64,000 nt of DNA from Spirodela intermedia (lineage: Eukaryota; Streptophyta; Magnoliopsida; Alismatales; Araceae), in assembly GCA_902729315.2 (NCBI GenBank), contig LR746271.1, positions 5,476,001 to 5,540,000 of the forward strand. Reading direction: 5' to 3'. Of the stretch, positions 1 to 10,326 are shown one piece after another. Each line of letters opens with the position of its first letter. Position 1 is the stretch's first letter. Under the pieces are notes generated by a model. That model was not told where the DNA came from. It worked only from the letters and a program-made list of their open reading frames with translations, and did not search any database. The position numbers were made by a program, and so were the translations under genes.

Positions 1-1574
1 TTAAATAAAATATTCATGAATTAAATAATCACGGCGCTGCCGCATCATATACAACGGCACATCAAATAAAAATCCAGCAGCCAACACGGGTTGTTAGTTG
101 CAGAAAATTGTGGAAAAGCCCTTACAATGTGTGAAATAATATATATATATACTTCCCTAAATTGCTTAAATATCCTCATGACTTAAATATATCAAAATAA
201 ATTCAAAACAAAGTCATAAAAAATCCGAGAATATTTTTAAAATAGGAAACAATCTTAGAATTATTATAAAGTTATTATTTAGCTATTTTATAAATGATAA
301 CATCCTAAAATAAGACATTTTAACCTAAAATATATTAACTTTAAGGGAAATAATGAGTAGTTATAGCATATTATCAACATGTTGTAACTATTTTGAGCAA
401 TTCACCTTTTATCATGGTAAATAATATATTTAAAATATTAAATATATTTAATTCACTATATTAAACAAAAATTATATGAAAACTTTGTAATGCTCTTAAA
501 GAAAAACTATTATCTTGAGGTTGATTTTGCTCAAATAAACCTGCCACATTCAACAAAGTTAAATGACACAATTCAATGGATATTGTTCAAGTCAATCTCT
601 CTTGGATTCATTTCAAATTTTTTCAATATGTCTGCAACAAAATTCTTCAAAACTTGTCCTCTATAGATAAAACTTTCTACAACAAAATTCACTTGTTCTT
701 TGAAAACTTTCTAAATAATTGACTGGTATCCACGACACCTTGTCCTCTGCAGATAAAACTCAAAAAACTAAAAGCATCTTCATTAAGAAAAACATGCATA
801 AAATCATTCAGCGCTTAAAATTCCTCAGCAACAACGCCATTGGTGAGTTAGATTTTCTACATATGTTGTTAGTCTTTAATCTCTTCAATCATATTATGAG
901 TTATATTTTAATTTGATTCACGAAATACTCTTAGGTAGCACCAAGGCAGGTCATCTCCTCAAGAAATTTGGAGCTTACAGATTAATACTTGTTCTAATGA
1001 AAGATACGATGGGAAATCAAATGAGTGGGTTGTGGACTGAGAGAGAAAAGGAAGGAAGATGAATCTAGATCAGATTTCTCATACTTGTCTGTGTAAAAAT
1101 GGCAAGCAATTGATTGTGACTTCTACTCCAAAATTCCTAACTAAAATCTAATCTAAACTAAATGGAACTTTCTTCATCTCGAAACTAACCTAGTGTCACC
1201 GCTCCTTCCTTACGCCAAAAAGAGGCATTCACTCAAAACAGTAGGAGAGACCTCGTTTAGGTGAGATGAGGAACACTCTGGATTGATACACCTGCATTCA
1301 CAAGATGTAGAGCTTGGAAAACCCTAAACCCTCTAGGCTAACTGAATTGCCAAAGGTTTCCTTAATTAAAAAGCTGTTCATGACATGAGTTTTTCCCCAA
1401 TGTATAGGGAGGTGTTCCCTCTCTCTCCTCTCTCTCTCACCTTTTGTGTGCATGAGAGAAGCTACTCAAAAGTTCTAGTGACTTCATCCCCTACAAGGCC
1501 ACACTCTATCAAATCAATGGACCCCCTTCTTGTGTGCTCTCTCTTGAGCTGTAAAATCCTTCTCCTACCAAAAG
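1..1574. other. AT-rich gene-free flank
   Basis: No coding region can be supported here. The sequence is AT-rich with only short open frames, none matching a protein I recognise. It is the left side of the site into which the Athila-like element at 1580 inserted; the same tract resumes at 11959. Copia-type remnants further right (21-23 kb) suggest that this flank is also old transposon sequence, but I see no diagnostic domain in it. Confidence 0.5.
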
Positions 1575-1579
1575 GCTGC
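1575..1579. repeat. Target site duplication, left copy
   Basis: The five bases GCTGC lie immediately before the left LTR and recur exactly at 11954-11958 immediately after the right LTR. A perfect 5-bp duplication is what Ty3/gypsy integrases produce, so both element ends are original and the insertion is intact. Confidence 0.93.
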
Positions 1580-3206
1580 TGACGTGACTCAGTCGTTGTA
1601 TATTAAATCACGCAAATCTAAAATTTATAAAACTAGAAAATACGAATTTCTGGATATTTAGAAGTATTTATAAATAAATATATCAATTATAATTCAATAA
1701 AAGTTCCAAAAATAGCGGTAATTTCCCAGGTCGATCACAGGGATGTAATATAATATTTTGTAATTATTCAGAGTTTTTCTCAATGAATACGATTTTCTAT
1801 GAATTTTATACTAGGAAATGAAAAGGAAATATATTTAAAATTCACGAAAAAAAAGAGGAAATAAGGGTGCGGACGACAGGATGACGTCAGCGCCCGGCGA
1901 ACGCGAATCGGGCGGAAACAGAGTTCCGCCCGGCGATTCTTACGTAAGCGATTACAAACGATTTAATTAATCAAATTAAGATCTGTAAAAGCCGGAAGAA
2001 TCGTAATTGAACGAAGTATAGTTTGGTAAATTAAAATCACACAAAGTATCACTAAATAAAGCGTAAATTAAATTGAAAGCAGGAAAACAGAGTTCCGGCG
2101 TCGCGACGGCGATGCGTCGGCGATGCACCGGAATCCTGAGCGTTCGGGAGGATCGTCGTGCAGTGTCCACGGCCTCGAAGGCTCTCTTGGACAAAGACGA
2201 CGTGGGCAATCTCTAGATCTTCTCGCGAAGTCTAGAGATCAATGAAGTGGGTCGTCGAATCGTCTCCGGCGGCTGTCACCCGGCGGAGCGGAAAAACGGC
2301 GACTTTGCGGCTCTCCGGCGGCTGTCACCCGACGGAGAGGAGCTGGATGGAGGTGGGGCGCGTGTCAGGGAGCTTCATCCTCAGGTCCGCGCAGCAAGGG
2401 GAGGCTCTTCATCGCATCTGGTACGCTCTCAGGAGGTGGCGACTGTCTCCCGGCGGATCGTCCTCTTCCCGACGACGGCTTGTTCGTCGATCAATCGGAG
2501 ATGATTTACTCGATGGATTGCGATCCTTTTATCGCGAATCGTTCAGAAATTTTAGTAGCAATGCTCCGCGAATCGCGTTGACGAGATTTTCGCCGATGAT
2601 CCAGCGATTCCGGTTGCTTAATCCTTCACCGGCGATCTGCAGGAAAGTCGCGATAATCAGTTAAAAATATATGAATTTTGACTCTGGGAGGATTCGAACC
2701 CGCGGCGGTCGCCCGCCCCTGAGCAAGGTGTGACGCGGGTTTAGTCCCACATCGGTTGTGCACGGATTATTCAGGCGAATATATAGTAAAGTTAGCTTTC
2801 TAGGCAAAGTCCTCTCGCGTGTACGACCAATCCTTGCCCCACACCCGGCTGACCACCGGTGACGTGGAAGGGGAGTGGCGCACACGTGCCCCTATCGATC
2901 CAAACAAGCCGCTCGAGCCCCTGCTCGCGGCTACTCCCCGACTGCGCTTCCGACCCGCTTGTGGGCCCGGCTGGCCGGCGGGTCCCCCCATTTTGCAATA
3001 TTTTTATTTTTATTTCTTGTTCTTCATTTATCTCAAAACTAAGACTGTAAAAATCGTATAAAATCACATAATTACCCAAAAATTCACGTTAATCAACTGA
3101 AAACCACTTTTCATGCTTTAACACAAATATAAGTCTATTTATCATGAGTTAAGGCTAAAACTATATTATTTACTAATTATTAACTCATGATAATGAAGAC
3201 TTATCA
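1580..3206 (-). repeat. 3' LTR of the Athila-like element (left copy)
   Basis: Runs from TGACGTGACTCAG to GAAGACTTATCA on the plus strand, i.e. TG...CA in either reading. It matches 10327-11953 almost base for base. The middle (about 1860-2980) is GC- and CpG-rich while both ends are AT-rich. The long open frames inside it (for example 2242-2664) are by-products of this GC-rich core and not genes. On the minus strand a TATATATT-like box lies at about 2779-2786. Confidence 0.95.
3139..3193. repeat. Perfect 14-bp inverted repeat at the LTR tip
   Basis: TTATCATGAGTTAA at 3139-3152 is the exact reverse complement of 3180-3193, with a 27-base loop. A further AAGTCT/AGACTT pair lies outside it (3131-3136 and 3197-3202). 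The same hairpin is present in the right LTR (about 11885-11939) and, more or less worn, in the other LTRs of this family in the window. Confidence 0.85.
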
Positions 3207-3220
3207 CACCCCCCAACTTA
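3207..3220 (-). other. Polypurine tract of the Athila-like element
   Basis: Read on the minus strand, the tract TTAAGTTGGGGGGTG directly abuts the TGATAAG start of the 3' LTR. A purine-rich run at this point primes plus-strand DNA synthesis in LTR retrotransposons. The related element has the equivalent GAGGGGGTG just before 18908. Confidence 0.85.
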
Positions 3221-4819
3221 AATCATTGCTAGTCCCTTAGCAATGGAATTACGAAAATAAAAATTTACAAATCTCAAACATCATATTTCAATACAGAAAA
3301 GAAATACAATTAGAAATGATGCACCTTTAAACACTTTGGATTCTTATATCAAGTATTTAAGAATGATGTCAAGCACTTAAATGTTTAAACACTCCTTGGA
3401 ATAACAATCTAGACTTCACTTCTTCTATTCACATCTTTATCACTTCTTCACTCATAGATGTATTTACAAGATGTTCCAATTATCAATACTCATCCAAGAA
3501 TAATATTGATCTTACATTTCCCTTTTTCTATGACTTGATTTTTGAAGTTTGCACTATATTTCTTCCTTCTTTTTTTTTTTTATATATATAGTAGATAAGT
3601 AGCTTTTCCTGTAGACAAATTTCGACAATAAGAATGATGTCTCACACCCTCCATGTGTACTCTTCATTTTCAGGGCTTTCACTTTATCCACTTATTTTTC
3701 AGCAAGTGTTTTTCTATGCACGATTTTCGACAATGAGAATGATGTCTCACACCCTCCATGTGTACTCTTCGTTTCTAGATTTTTCACATTGCTCTCTCTT
3801 TTTTTTTTTTTTTTTTTTTTGAAATAAGTGATTTCTCCTCACAAGTCCTATAGATCAGGGTGCAAAAATCTCCATTAAACTCAAATGATCAATCAAATTT
3901 TCACATCAAGTAAATATTATCCATCAAGATCATGAAGTGAAAATCTGTAAAATCAAATCCATGTTATCTATCATGTATCCAAGGAGTATTCCAACATTTC
4001 ATGCTACTAGATCATTCTTTTGACTCAATAATAATCTTCCTAGTATCTTTTGGTATCAATCAATCTAATTGATTTAATTTTTCATGCATGCAATATGATG
4101 TAAGGAATTTGTAAATTAGATAGTTCTGACAGTTCTGTTTTCTGTTTTCAGTTCTATTTTAGCAGCAATAAATTTGTCAAAAATAAATCAAAACTATCTT
4201 CTTTATAGCTGTAATTTCGAATTTCAGTAATATATGTCTAGGGGATTGAAATGTGAGAAAAGGGTCTCTATAATTTCAAATTTCGGGTTGTTTTTTCATC
4301 TGCTGTTTTTAACAGTCTGTTGTTCCTAACAGAAAACCAGAAAATAGATGTTGCAGTTTTTCCGAATTCGGCGATTTTTTTTATTTTTTTAGTTGCTGTT
4401 CTAAGTTGAATAAAATGCAAACACATGTTCTTAATCGTCCTACAGCATAAATTAATAATGAATACTTCCCCCCCGACTTAAAAATGACATTGTCCTCAAT
4501 GACACAAAAAAAATCGAAACAGAATATGCAGAAAATATAATTTTCAAGTAAAGCATGCATATATGCAAAGTTAAGCATTAAAAATGTTGTCATAAATGAT
4601 AAAGCTCAGAAAGACATCACCTCAACCTCGTTTTTAATTTTCCACTTCATCTTACACACCTCCTCCTGCACTTCTTCGAAAAAAAACAAATACAGAAACA
4701 AGTACTGCGAAATTCTAAGAAAAACAGAGCTTAAAAAAAATCAAACAGAATGAAATAAAAACCATGGGTTGCCTCCCATGCAGCACTGAATTTAATGTCT
4801 CCAGCTGGACTCCTTGATC
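3221..4819 (-). other. Noncoding 3' region of the Athila-like element
   Basis: This 1.6-kb AT-rich region separates the end of pol from the polypurine tract. Athila elements often carry an env-like frame here, but none is visible. A segment of about 40 bases around ATGATGTCTCACACCCTCC occurs twice (3632-3672 and 3739-3773) about 105 bases apart, and the related element has the same pair in reverse orientation (about 18350-18395 and 18460-18505). The bases around 4763-4793 match 17335-17380 of that element. Confidence 0.6.
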
Positions 4820-4955
4820 TTACTCTTGAATTTCTTTTAATAATAAAATTTCTTTTTCTGCAAGGCGTTCATGTTCTATGTAATGTTTAAGCCGTTGTCC
4901 ATTTACCTTAAAGTTATGATCACTTTTAGGATCTTTAATCATTACAGCCCCATGA

Positions 4956-7900
4956 TCATGTCTCTTCCACCACATAAGGCCCTTTCCATTTTGATTTTAA
5001 TTTTCCTGGGAATAATTTCAGCCTAGAATCATATAACCACACTTTTTGTCCAACATCAAATTTTTTTCTGCTAATGTATTTATCATGAAAAGTTTTAGTT
5101 TTTTCTTTATATATTCTATGATTTTCATAAGCTTCATTCCTCAACTCCTCTAGTTCATGTAACTGAAAAATTCTATGCCCACCAGCTGATTTTTCATCCA
5201 TACATAAATTTTTTATAGCCCATAATGCTTTATGCTCTATTTCCACAGGAAGATGACATGGCTTTCCAAAAATGAGACGAAATGGGGACATACCTATGGG
5301 ATTTTTATAAGCTGTTCTATAAGCCCATAATGCATCTTGTAATTTCGTGGGCCAATCTTTCCTATCTGGTCTAACTATTTTTCTCAAAATTCTCTGAATT
5401 TCCCTATTTGCTACTTCAGCTTGCCCATTTGTTTGGGGATGATATGGAGTGGCTACTCTATGGTGTACTCCATTCTTTTTCAACAGTTCTCTGAAATTTT
5501 TATTTGTAAAATGTGTTCCTCCATCACTAATAATCACTCTAGGACATCCAAATCTCGAAAAAATATTTTCCTGCACAAATTTCATCACGATTTTATGATC
5601 ATTAGTTCTAGTAGGAATAGCTTCCACCCACTTCGACACATAATCAACAGCAAGCAAAATATATTCATATTTTTCAGCTGATGGGAAGGGACCCATGAAA
5701 TCTATTCCCCATACATCAAAAATTTCGACTACTAACATGTTACTCATGGGCATTTCATCTTTTTTACTCATGTTACTTATAGATTGGCATGAAATACATG
5801 TTCTACTAAATTCTATAGAATCTCTAATGATTGTAGGCCAATAAAAACCACACTGAAAAATTTTTGCAGCTGTTTTTCGTCCAGAGAAGTGTCCTCCACA
5901 ATTAGATGAATGGCACATGTTAATAATGCTATGGTATTCTTCTTCAGGAACACATCTCCTTAAAATTTGATCATTGCCCAAGTAATATAAATCAGGATCA
6001 TGCCAAAAATAATTTCTAATCTTAGAAAAGAAATGATTTTTTCTGTTCTTATCCCACTGTTCTGGAGTTTTTCCAGAAACCAGAAAATTAACAATATGTG
6101 CATACCATGGTGATGGTTGATGTTGAGCTGCCATCAATTGTTCATCTGGAAATGCGTCTTGTAAAGGTGCTGCATTTATTCCTGTGTCACTTAATCTAGA
6201 AAGATGGTCAGCAACAGCATTCTCGAAACCTTTTTTATCTTTTATTTCTAAGTCAAATTCCTGCAATAATAAAATCCATCTTAATAAACATGGCTTTGCA
6301 TCTTTCTTATTTAACAGATATTTTAATGCTGCATGATCAGTATAAATAATAATTTTAGCTCCCAAAATATATGATCTAAACCTTTCTAACGAAAATACTA
6401 CAGCTAACAACTCTTTTTCAGTCGTGGTATAATTTAATTGAGCATCGGATATAGTTTTACTAGCATATGAAATTACTATGGGTTTTGACTCTTTTGTTTG
6501 TCCTAGAACGGCCCCCACTGCATAATTCGATGCATCACACATTATTTCAAAGGGAAGGGACCAATCAGGAGCTTGTAAAATGGGTGCCTCAGTAAGTAAT
6601 CTTTTTATTACGGAAAAAGATTCAAAACATTTCTCATCAAAATTAAAAGGCATATCTTTAGATAATAGCATGGTGAGAGGTTTAGAAATCTTCGAAAAAT
6701 CTTGAATAAATTTTCTGTAATAACCTGCATGACCCAAGAAAGATCTAATCTGTTTTACTGAATTTGGAGGTTTCATTTTAGATATAATATCAATTTTTGC
6801 TCTATCCACCTCTAAACCCCTTTTACTCACAATATGACCCAACACAACTCCCTCTTTAACCATAAAATGTGATTTCTCCCAACTCAAAACTAATTTTTTC
6901 TCTATGCATTTCTCAAGTACATGCTGTAAATGATTTAAGCATTCATCAAATGATTCGCCAAAAACAGAAAAATCGTCTATAAAAATTTCCATGCATTTTC
7001 CAATCATATCAGAAAAAATAGACAGCATACATCTTTGAAATGTGGCTAGAGCATTACACAGACCAAAAGGCATGCGTTTAAAAGCAAAAGTACCAAATGG
7101 ACAAGTGAAAGTTGTTTTTTCTTGATCTAAAGGGTTTATATAAATTTGATTATAACCAGAGTATCCATCCAGAAAACAAAAAAAGTTTTTTCCAACTAAT
7201 TTTTCTAGAATTTGATCAGTAAATGGTAGGGGAAAATGATCTTTTCTAGTAACTGAATTTAATTTTCTATAATCAATGCAAACTCTCCAACCGGTAGTTA
7301 GTCTTGTTTGTATTTCATCCCCATTTTCATTTTTTATAACCGTAATCCCTGATTTTTTTGGCACTACTTGTGTAGGACTAACCCATTTGCTATCTGAAAT
7401 AGGATAAATAATATCAGCAGCCAGCCACTTTAAAATTTCCTTTTTTACAATTTCCATCATGTTAGGATTTAATCTTCGTTGTGGTTCCCTACTAGTTCTA
7501 GCCCCCTCCTCTAAATATATACTATGCATGCATACACTCATATCAATGCCCCTTAGATCGTCCATTTTCCAGCCCATAGCTTTCTTATTTTTTCGAAGTA
7601 CATCTAATAATTCTTCTTCCTGTTCATCACTCAAATCAGCTGCAATAATAACAGGAAATGAATTATTTTCCTCCAAAAACATATATTTTAAACTAGAGGG
7701 AAGAGGTTTCAACTCTAAATTCAGATGATCTTCCTCTTTCTTTTCTTCTAAATTTATATTCTCTATTTCCTCTAATTCTTTCAACACACAATCATCAATA
7801 ACATCTGGATCATCAAAATCATCTAGAAGATCTATGGTATGACAATCATATACTTGGGATTTCTTAATATCATTTGATATCTCAAAAATTTTAATTTCTA

Positions 7901-8435
7901 CTGATTGATCTCCACATGAAATTTTCGCAATACCTGTGGGAAAATCAATATTCATCTTTGCTGTATGCAAAAATGGTCTCCCTAAGATGATTGGTGTATC
8001 ATAAAACTGTCCATTAAAATCTATTTCTAGTACTACGAAATCAGCTAGAAATTTACACCCTTTAACTGTCACTATCACATTTTCTAAAATACCTTTAGGA
8101 TGTTTTATGGATCTATCAGCAAATTGTAAGGTAACAGTAGAAGGTTTAAGATCAGAAATATTAAATTTATCACAAATACTTGCAGGTAATAAATTAATGC
8201 TAGCACCGGTGTCAAGTAATGCATTCTGAAAAATGAATCCACCAATATCACACGAAATCAAAGGGGCACCTGTATCTCTCAATTTATATGGTAATTGATT
8301 TAATAATAATGCACTAGCATGCATAGATAATTTTTCTACTCTAGGTGCCCTTTTTGGTGTACACATTTCTTTCAAAACTCTAGCATATTCAGGAATATGT
8401 TCAATGGCAGTAAGTAAAGGAAGACTAATTTGCAC
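4956..8435 (-). CDS. Pol polyprotein (protease-RT-RNase H-integrase), Athila-like
   Basis: Product of 1159 residues in the usual Ty3/gypsy order. The aspartic protease motif is [12 protein letters not shown] (about residue 75), with LGRPFL downstream. Reverse transcriptase has [24 protein letters not shown] and FIDDFSVFG, keeping both catalytic aspartates. RNase H shows [14 protein letters not shown] and [13 protein letters not shown]. Integrase has a zinc-binding region ending in CISCQ, then the catalytic acids in [16 protein letters not shown] and [12 protein letters not shown]. The frame is open upstream of 8435 to about 8600 ([10 protein letters not shown] lies in it), so the 8435 start is only nominal. 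It stops at 4956 after GPYVVEET, while a sequence resembling the normal C-terminus ([11 protein letters not shown]) continues in another frame to a stop at 4820-4822. Enzymatic residues look intact, but two frame breaks make a complete Gag-Pol unlikely. Confidence 0.93.
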   Translation of the reverse strand: MQISLPLLTAIEHIPEYARVLKEMCTPKRAPRVEKLSMHASALLLNQLPYKLRDTGAPLISCDIGGFIFQNALLDTGASINLLPASICDKFNISDLKPSTVTLQFADRSIKHPKGILENVIVTVKGCKFLADFVVLEIDFNGQFYDTPIILGRPFLHTAKMNIDFPTGIAKISCGDQSVEIKIFEISNDIKKSQVYDCHTIDLLDDFDDPDVIDDCVLKELEEIENINLEEKKEEDHLNLELKPLPSSLKYMFLEENNSFPVIIAADLSDEQEEELLDVLRKNKKAMGWKMDDLRGIDMSVCMHSIYLEEGARTSREPQRRLNPNMMEIVKKEILKWLAADIIYPISDSKWVSPTQVVPKKSGITVIKNENGDEIQTRLTTGWRVCIDYRKLNSVTRKDHFPLPFTDQILEKLVGKNFFCFLDGYSGYNQIYINPLDQEKTTFTCPFGTFAFKRMPFGLCNALATFQRCMLSIFSDMIGKCMEIFIDDFSVFGESFDECLNHLQHVLEKCIEKKLVLSWEKSHFMVKEGVVLGHIVSKRGLEVDRAKIDIISKMKPPNSVKQIRSFLGHAGYYRKFIQDFSKISKPLTMLLSKDMPFNFDEKCFESFSVIKRLLTEAPILQAPDWSLPFEIMCDASNYAVGAVLGQTKESKPIVISYASKTISDAQLNYTTTEKELLAVVFSLERFRSYILGAKIIIYTDHAALKYLLNKKDAKPCLLRWILLLQEFDLEIKDKKGFENAVADHLSRLSDTGINAAPLQDAFPDEQLMAAQHQPSPWYAHIVNFLVSGKTPEQWDKNRKNHFFSKIRNYFWHDPDLYYLGNDQILRRCVPEEEYHSIINMCHSSNCGGHFSGRKTAAKIFQCGFYWPTIIRDSIEFSRTCISCQSISNMSKKDEMPMSNMLVVEIFDVWGIDFMGPFPSAEKYEYILLAVDYVSKWVEAIPTRTNDHKIVMKFVQENIFSRFGCPRVIISDGGTHFTNKNFRELLKKNGVHHRVATPYHPQTNGQAEVANREIQRILRKIVRPDRKDWPTKLQDALWAYRTAYKNPIGMSPFRLIFGKPCHLPVEIEHKALWAIKNLCMDEKSAGGHRIFQLHELEELRNEAYENHRIYKEKTKTFHDKYISRKKFDVGQKVWLYDSRLKLFPGKLKSKWKGPYVVEET

Positions 8436-8494
8436 ATCTTGTAAAATTTTCTTTATTTCTTCATTGTGTTCCTTTTTCTTTCTTTGTCTAGGCT

Positions 8495-10102
8495 CTAGAG
8501 CTTTAGGAAATGGAATGGTTGTCCTCTCTTTCGAAATTTCCTTGTAGAATCTATAAAATCCTCTTCTACTCCTATTTGATTTTGTTTTGGGTTGTCCACG
8601 TTTTCTTTTTCTTCTAATGTTTGGGGATAAGGATCAGCTAAGATCTTACCACTCCTTAATGCATTCACTGTCCTAACATTTTCATTTCGTGGGTTTTTTC
8701 CTAGATTCATACTACTAGACTCCCCTTGCTGAAATCCTATTGTTGGGCGGTTCCCTGGATTTTCTATGGGCTGACTAGGTAGCTGTCCCTCTTCTCTCTT
8801 ATTCCCAAGAGCCTCTATAATTTGTTTCTGGTGCAGCATCATTTGGTTCATAGTTTGTTGCATCATTTGGCTCATTTGCTGCATCATTTCCATAGCATCA
8901 GGTTGGATTTGAGAGGGCTGATTTTTCTGAAATCTGTTTTCTTGTTTTGGATGAAATTCAGAGTTTGAATTGGGTCTAAGTGCTTCTGGATTTTGAATAT
9001 TATTTGGGTCTCTCCATGAAAAACTATTCCTCCAATTAGGATTATAAGAATTTGAAAAAGGTTCCCTGTTTCTATTAAAACTGTGAGCTACTTGCACTTG
9101 TTCTTGCATAGGGTGAAATGATTGATCTAAATTATAACATTGAAATTCAGAATAATCGTTTTCACCATACATAGGACATGTACTATTCGAATTAAGTTGA
9201 GGGTTAAAAGGCTTTCTAATATTGTCAATAAGTAAATCAATTTTTTCTAATCTTTGATTAATCTGATTAACCTCATTTCTAAGTTTAGAATCATCATCAT
9301 GATGTAATTCATAAATTCCTCTCTTCTTATCCCTGTCATATAATTCAAAAGAGGCTTGATCTCTAGAATTTTCACTTAAATTCTCATAAAGACTGTAAAT
9401 CTCATCAGGAGTTTTCTCCATAAAAGCTCTTCCACATATAGAATCAACCATATTTCTATGTTGTTCTAATAATCCATCATAAAAAATTCTATTGAGCTGC
9501 CACTTGGGTATAGCATGATGAGGACACTTTCTAAGTAAATCTTTAAATTTTTCCCATGTCTCATGCAAAGTTTCTCCTGGTCTTTGAGAAAAACTCCATA
9601 TATGTTTTCTCATATTTTGAGTTTTTCCTAAGGGATAAAATTTTCGAAGAAAGGCCTGTTCTATATCTTTCCAGCTAGTTAATTCTCTATCTAATGTGGA
9701 TAGCCAATGACTAGCTTTGTCCCTAAGTGTATGAGGGAATAATTTCATCTTAATAATTTCCGGTGTAACTTGAGGGAGATTAACTAAATCACAGACCATA
9801 TGAAATTTTTCCAAGTGCTGATGAGGTTCCTCTAAAGGCAATCCATGAAAATTAGGGAGCATTTGAAAAATTCCTGGATTTATTTCGAATTTAACAGTGG
9901 GTGCTAATGGGACTCTAATATTGGATGCTCTTTGAAATGAATCAGGGATATAATGATTTTTCATGGCCATAGGATTGTTCTCAGTTTGACCTGTACTTCC
10001 TTCAGGATCCATCAAAATTAATTTTTCTTTCGGATTTTTCTTTTTGAATGAAATAATGAAAGGATTTTCTAGCCTTGGATGCAAGGATCTTCTACCATGC
10101 AT
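8495..10102 (-). CDS. Gag capsid protein, Athila-like
   Basis: About 535 residues from the ATG at 10102 ([10 protein letters not shown], also found in the decayed relative at 14876; a longer start at 10111 adds three residues). The capsid core includes [19 protein letters not shown] and [12 protein letters not shown], as in the retrotransposon gag family. After a glutamine- and methionine-rich stretch it ends with [17 protein letters not shown] and a stop at 8495. The zinc knuckle expected near residue 310 reads C-P-M-Y-G-x3-Y-x4-C: the second cysteine and the histidine of the CCHC pattern are both tyrosine. The frame ends inside the open pol frame, shifted by one base. Confidence 0.9.
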   Translation of the reverse strand: MHGRRSLHPRLENPFIISFKKKNPKEKLILMDPEGSTGQTENNPMAMKNHYIPDSFQRASNIRVPLAPTVKFEINPGIFQMLPNFHGLPLEEPHQHLEKFHMVCDLVNLPQVTPEIIKMKLFPHTLRDKASHWLSTLDRELTSWKDIEQAFLRKFYPLGKTQNMRKHIWSFSQRPGETLHETWEKFKDLLRKCPHHAIPKWQLNRIFYDGLLEQHRNMVDSICGRAFMEKTPDEIYSLYENLSENSRDQASFELYDRDKKRGIYELHHDDDSKLRNEVNQINQRLEKIDLLIDNIRKPFNPQLNSNSTCPMYGENDYSEFQCYNLDQSFHPMQEQVQVAHSFNRNREPFSNSYNPNWRNSFSWRDPNNIQNPEALRPNSNSEFHPKQENRFQKNQPSQIQPDAMEMMQQMSQMMQQTMNQMMLHQKQIIEALGNKREEGQLPSQPIENPGNRPTIGFQQGESSSMNLGKNPRNENVRTVNALRSGKILADPYPQTLEEKENVDNPKQNQIGVEEDFIDSTRKFRKRGQPFHFLKL

Positions 10103-10303
10103 AAAAATCAATAAATTCGAGGGAAAAAGTTAGTAACTGTTACCCTCCTTCAGGATGCTCCAGTCCTTGCCGTGCTTCTTTTCGTTCCCTTTTTTCTAAT
10201 AAAAATCGGCAAAAAGAAAATAAAACAAGAGTTAAGTTTTTTTTTTTTTTTTTTTGTGTACTCTAAGAGAAAAATAGAAAAATACTAAATATTATGCAAT
10301 ACA

Positions 10304-10321
10304 TCCCCGGCAACGGCGCCA
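10304..10321 (-). other. Primer binding site complementary to tRNA-Asp
   Basis: The plus strand reads TCCCCGGCAACGGCGCCA, which equals the 3' end of plant tRNA-Asp(GUC) including part of the CCA tail. On the element strand this is an 18-base perfect complement located 5 bases inside the 5' LTR (10327), the standard position for priming minus-strand DNA synthesis. Confidence 0.93.
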
Positions 10322-10326
10322 AAATT

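Noticed and set aside
2242-2664. 140-codon plus-strand frame with an Arg/Ser-rich product (also 143 codons at 10820-11251)
   Set aside because: It lies inside the GC-rich core of an LTR, occurs in both LTRs, breaks at small indels between them, and has no recognisable domain.
2690-2700. tRNA-like T-loop sequence in the LTR
   Set aside because: As a tRNA gene it fails: the flanking bases do not form a T-stem and no acceptor or anticodon arm can be folded. Kept only as a B-box observation.
2661-3079. Minus-strand frames of 63-95 codons in the LTR
   Set aside because: They recur in the right LTR with the same overlaps and stem from low stop density in GC-rich repeat sequence.
3221-4819. Env-like ORF in the Athila-like element
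   Set aside because: No frame of useful length or with membrane-segment character is present between pol and the polypurine tract.
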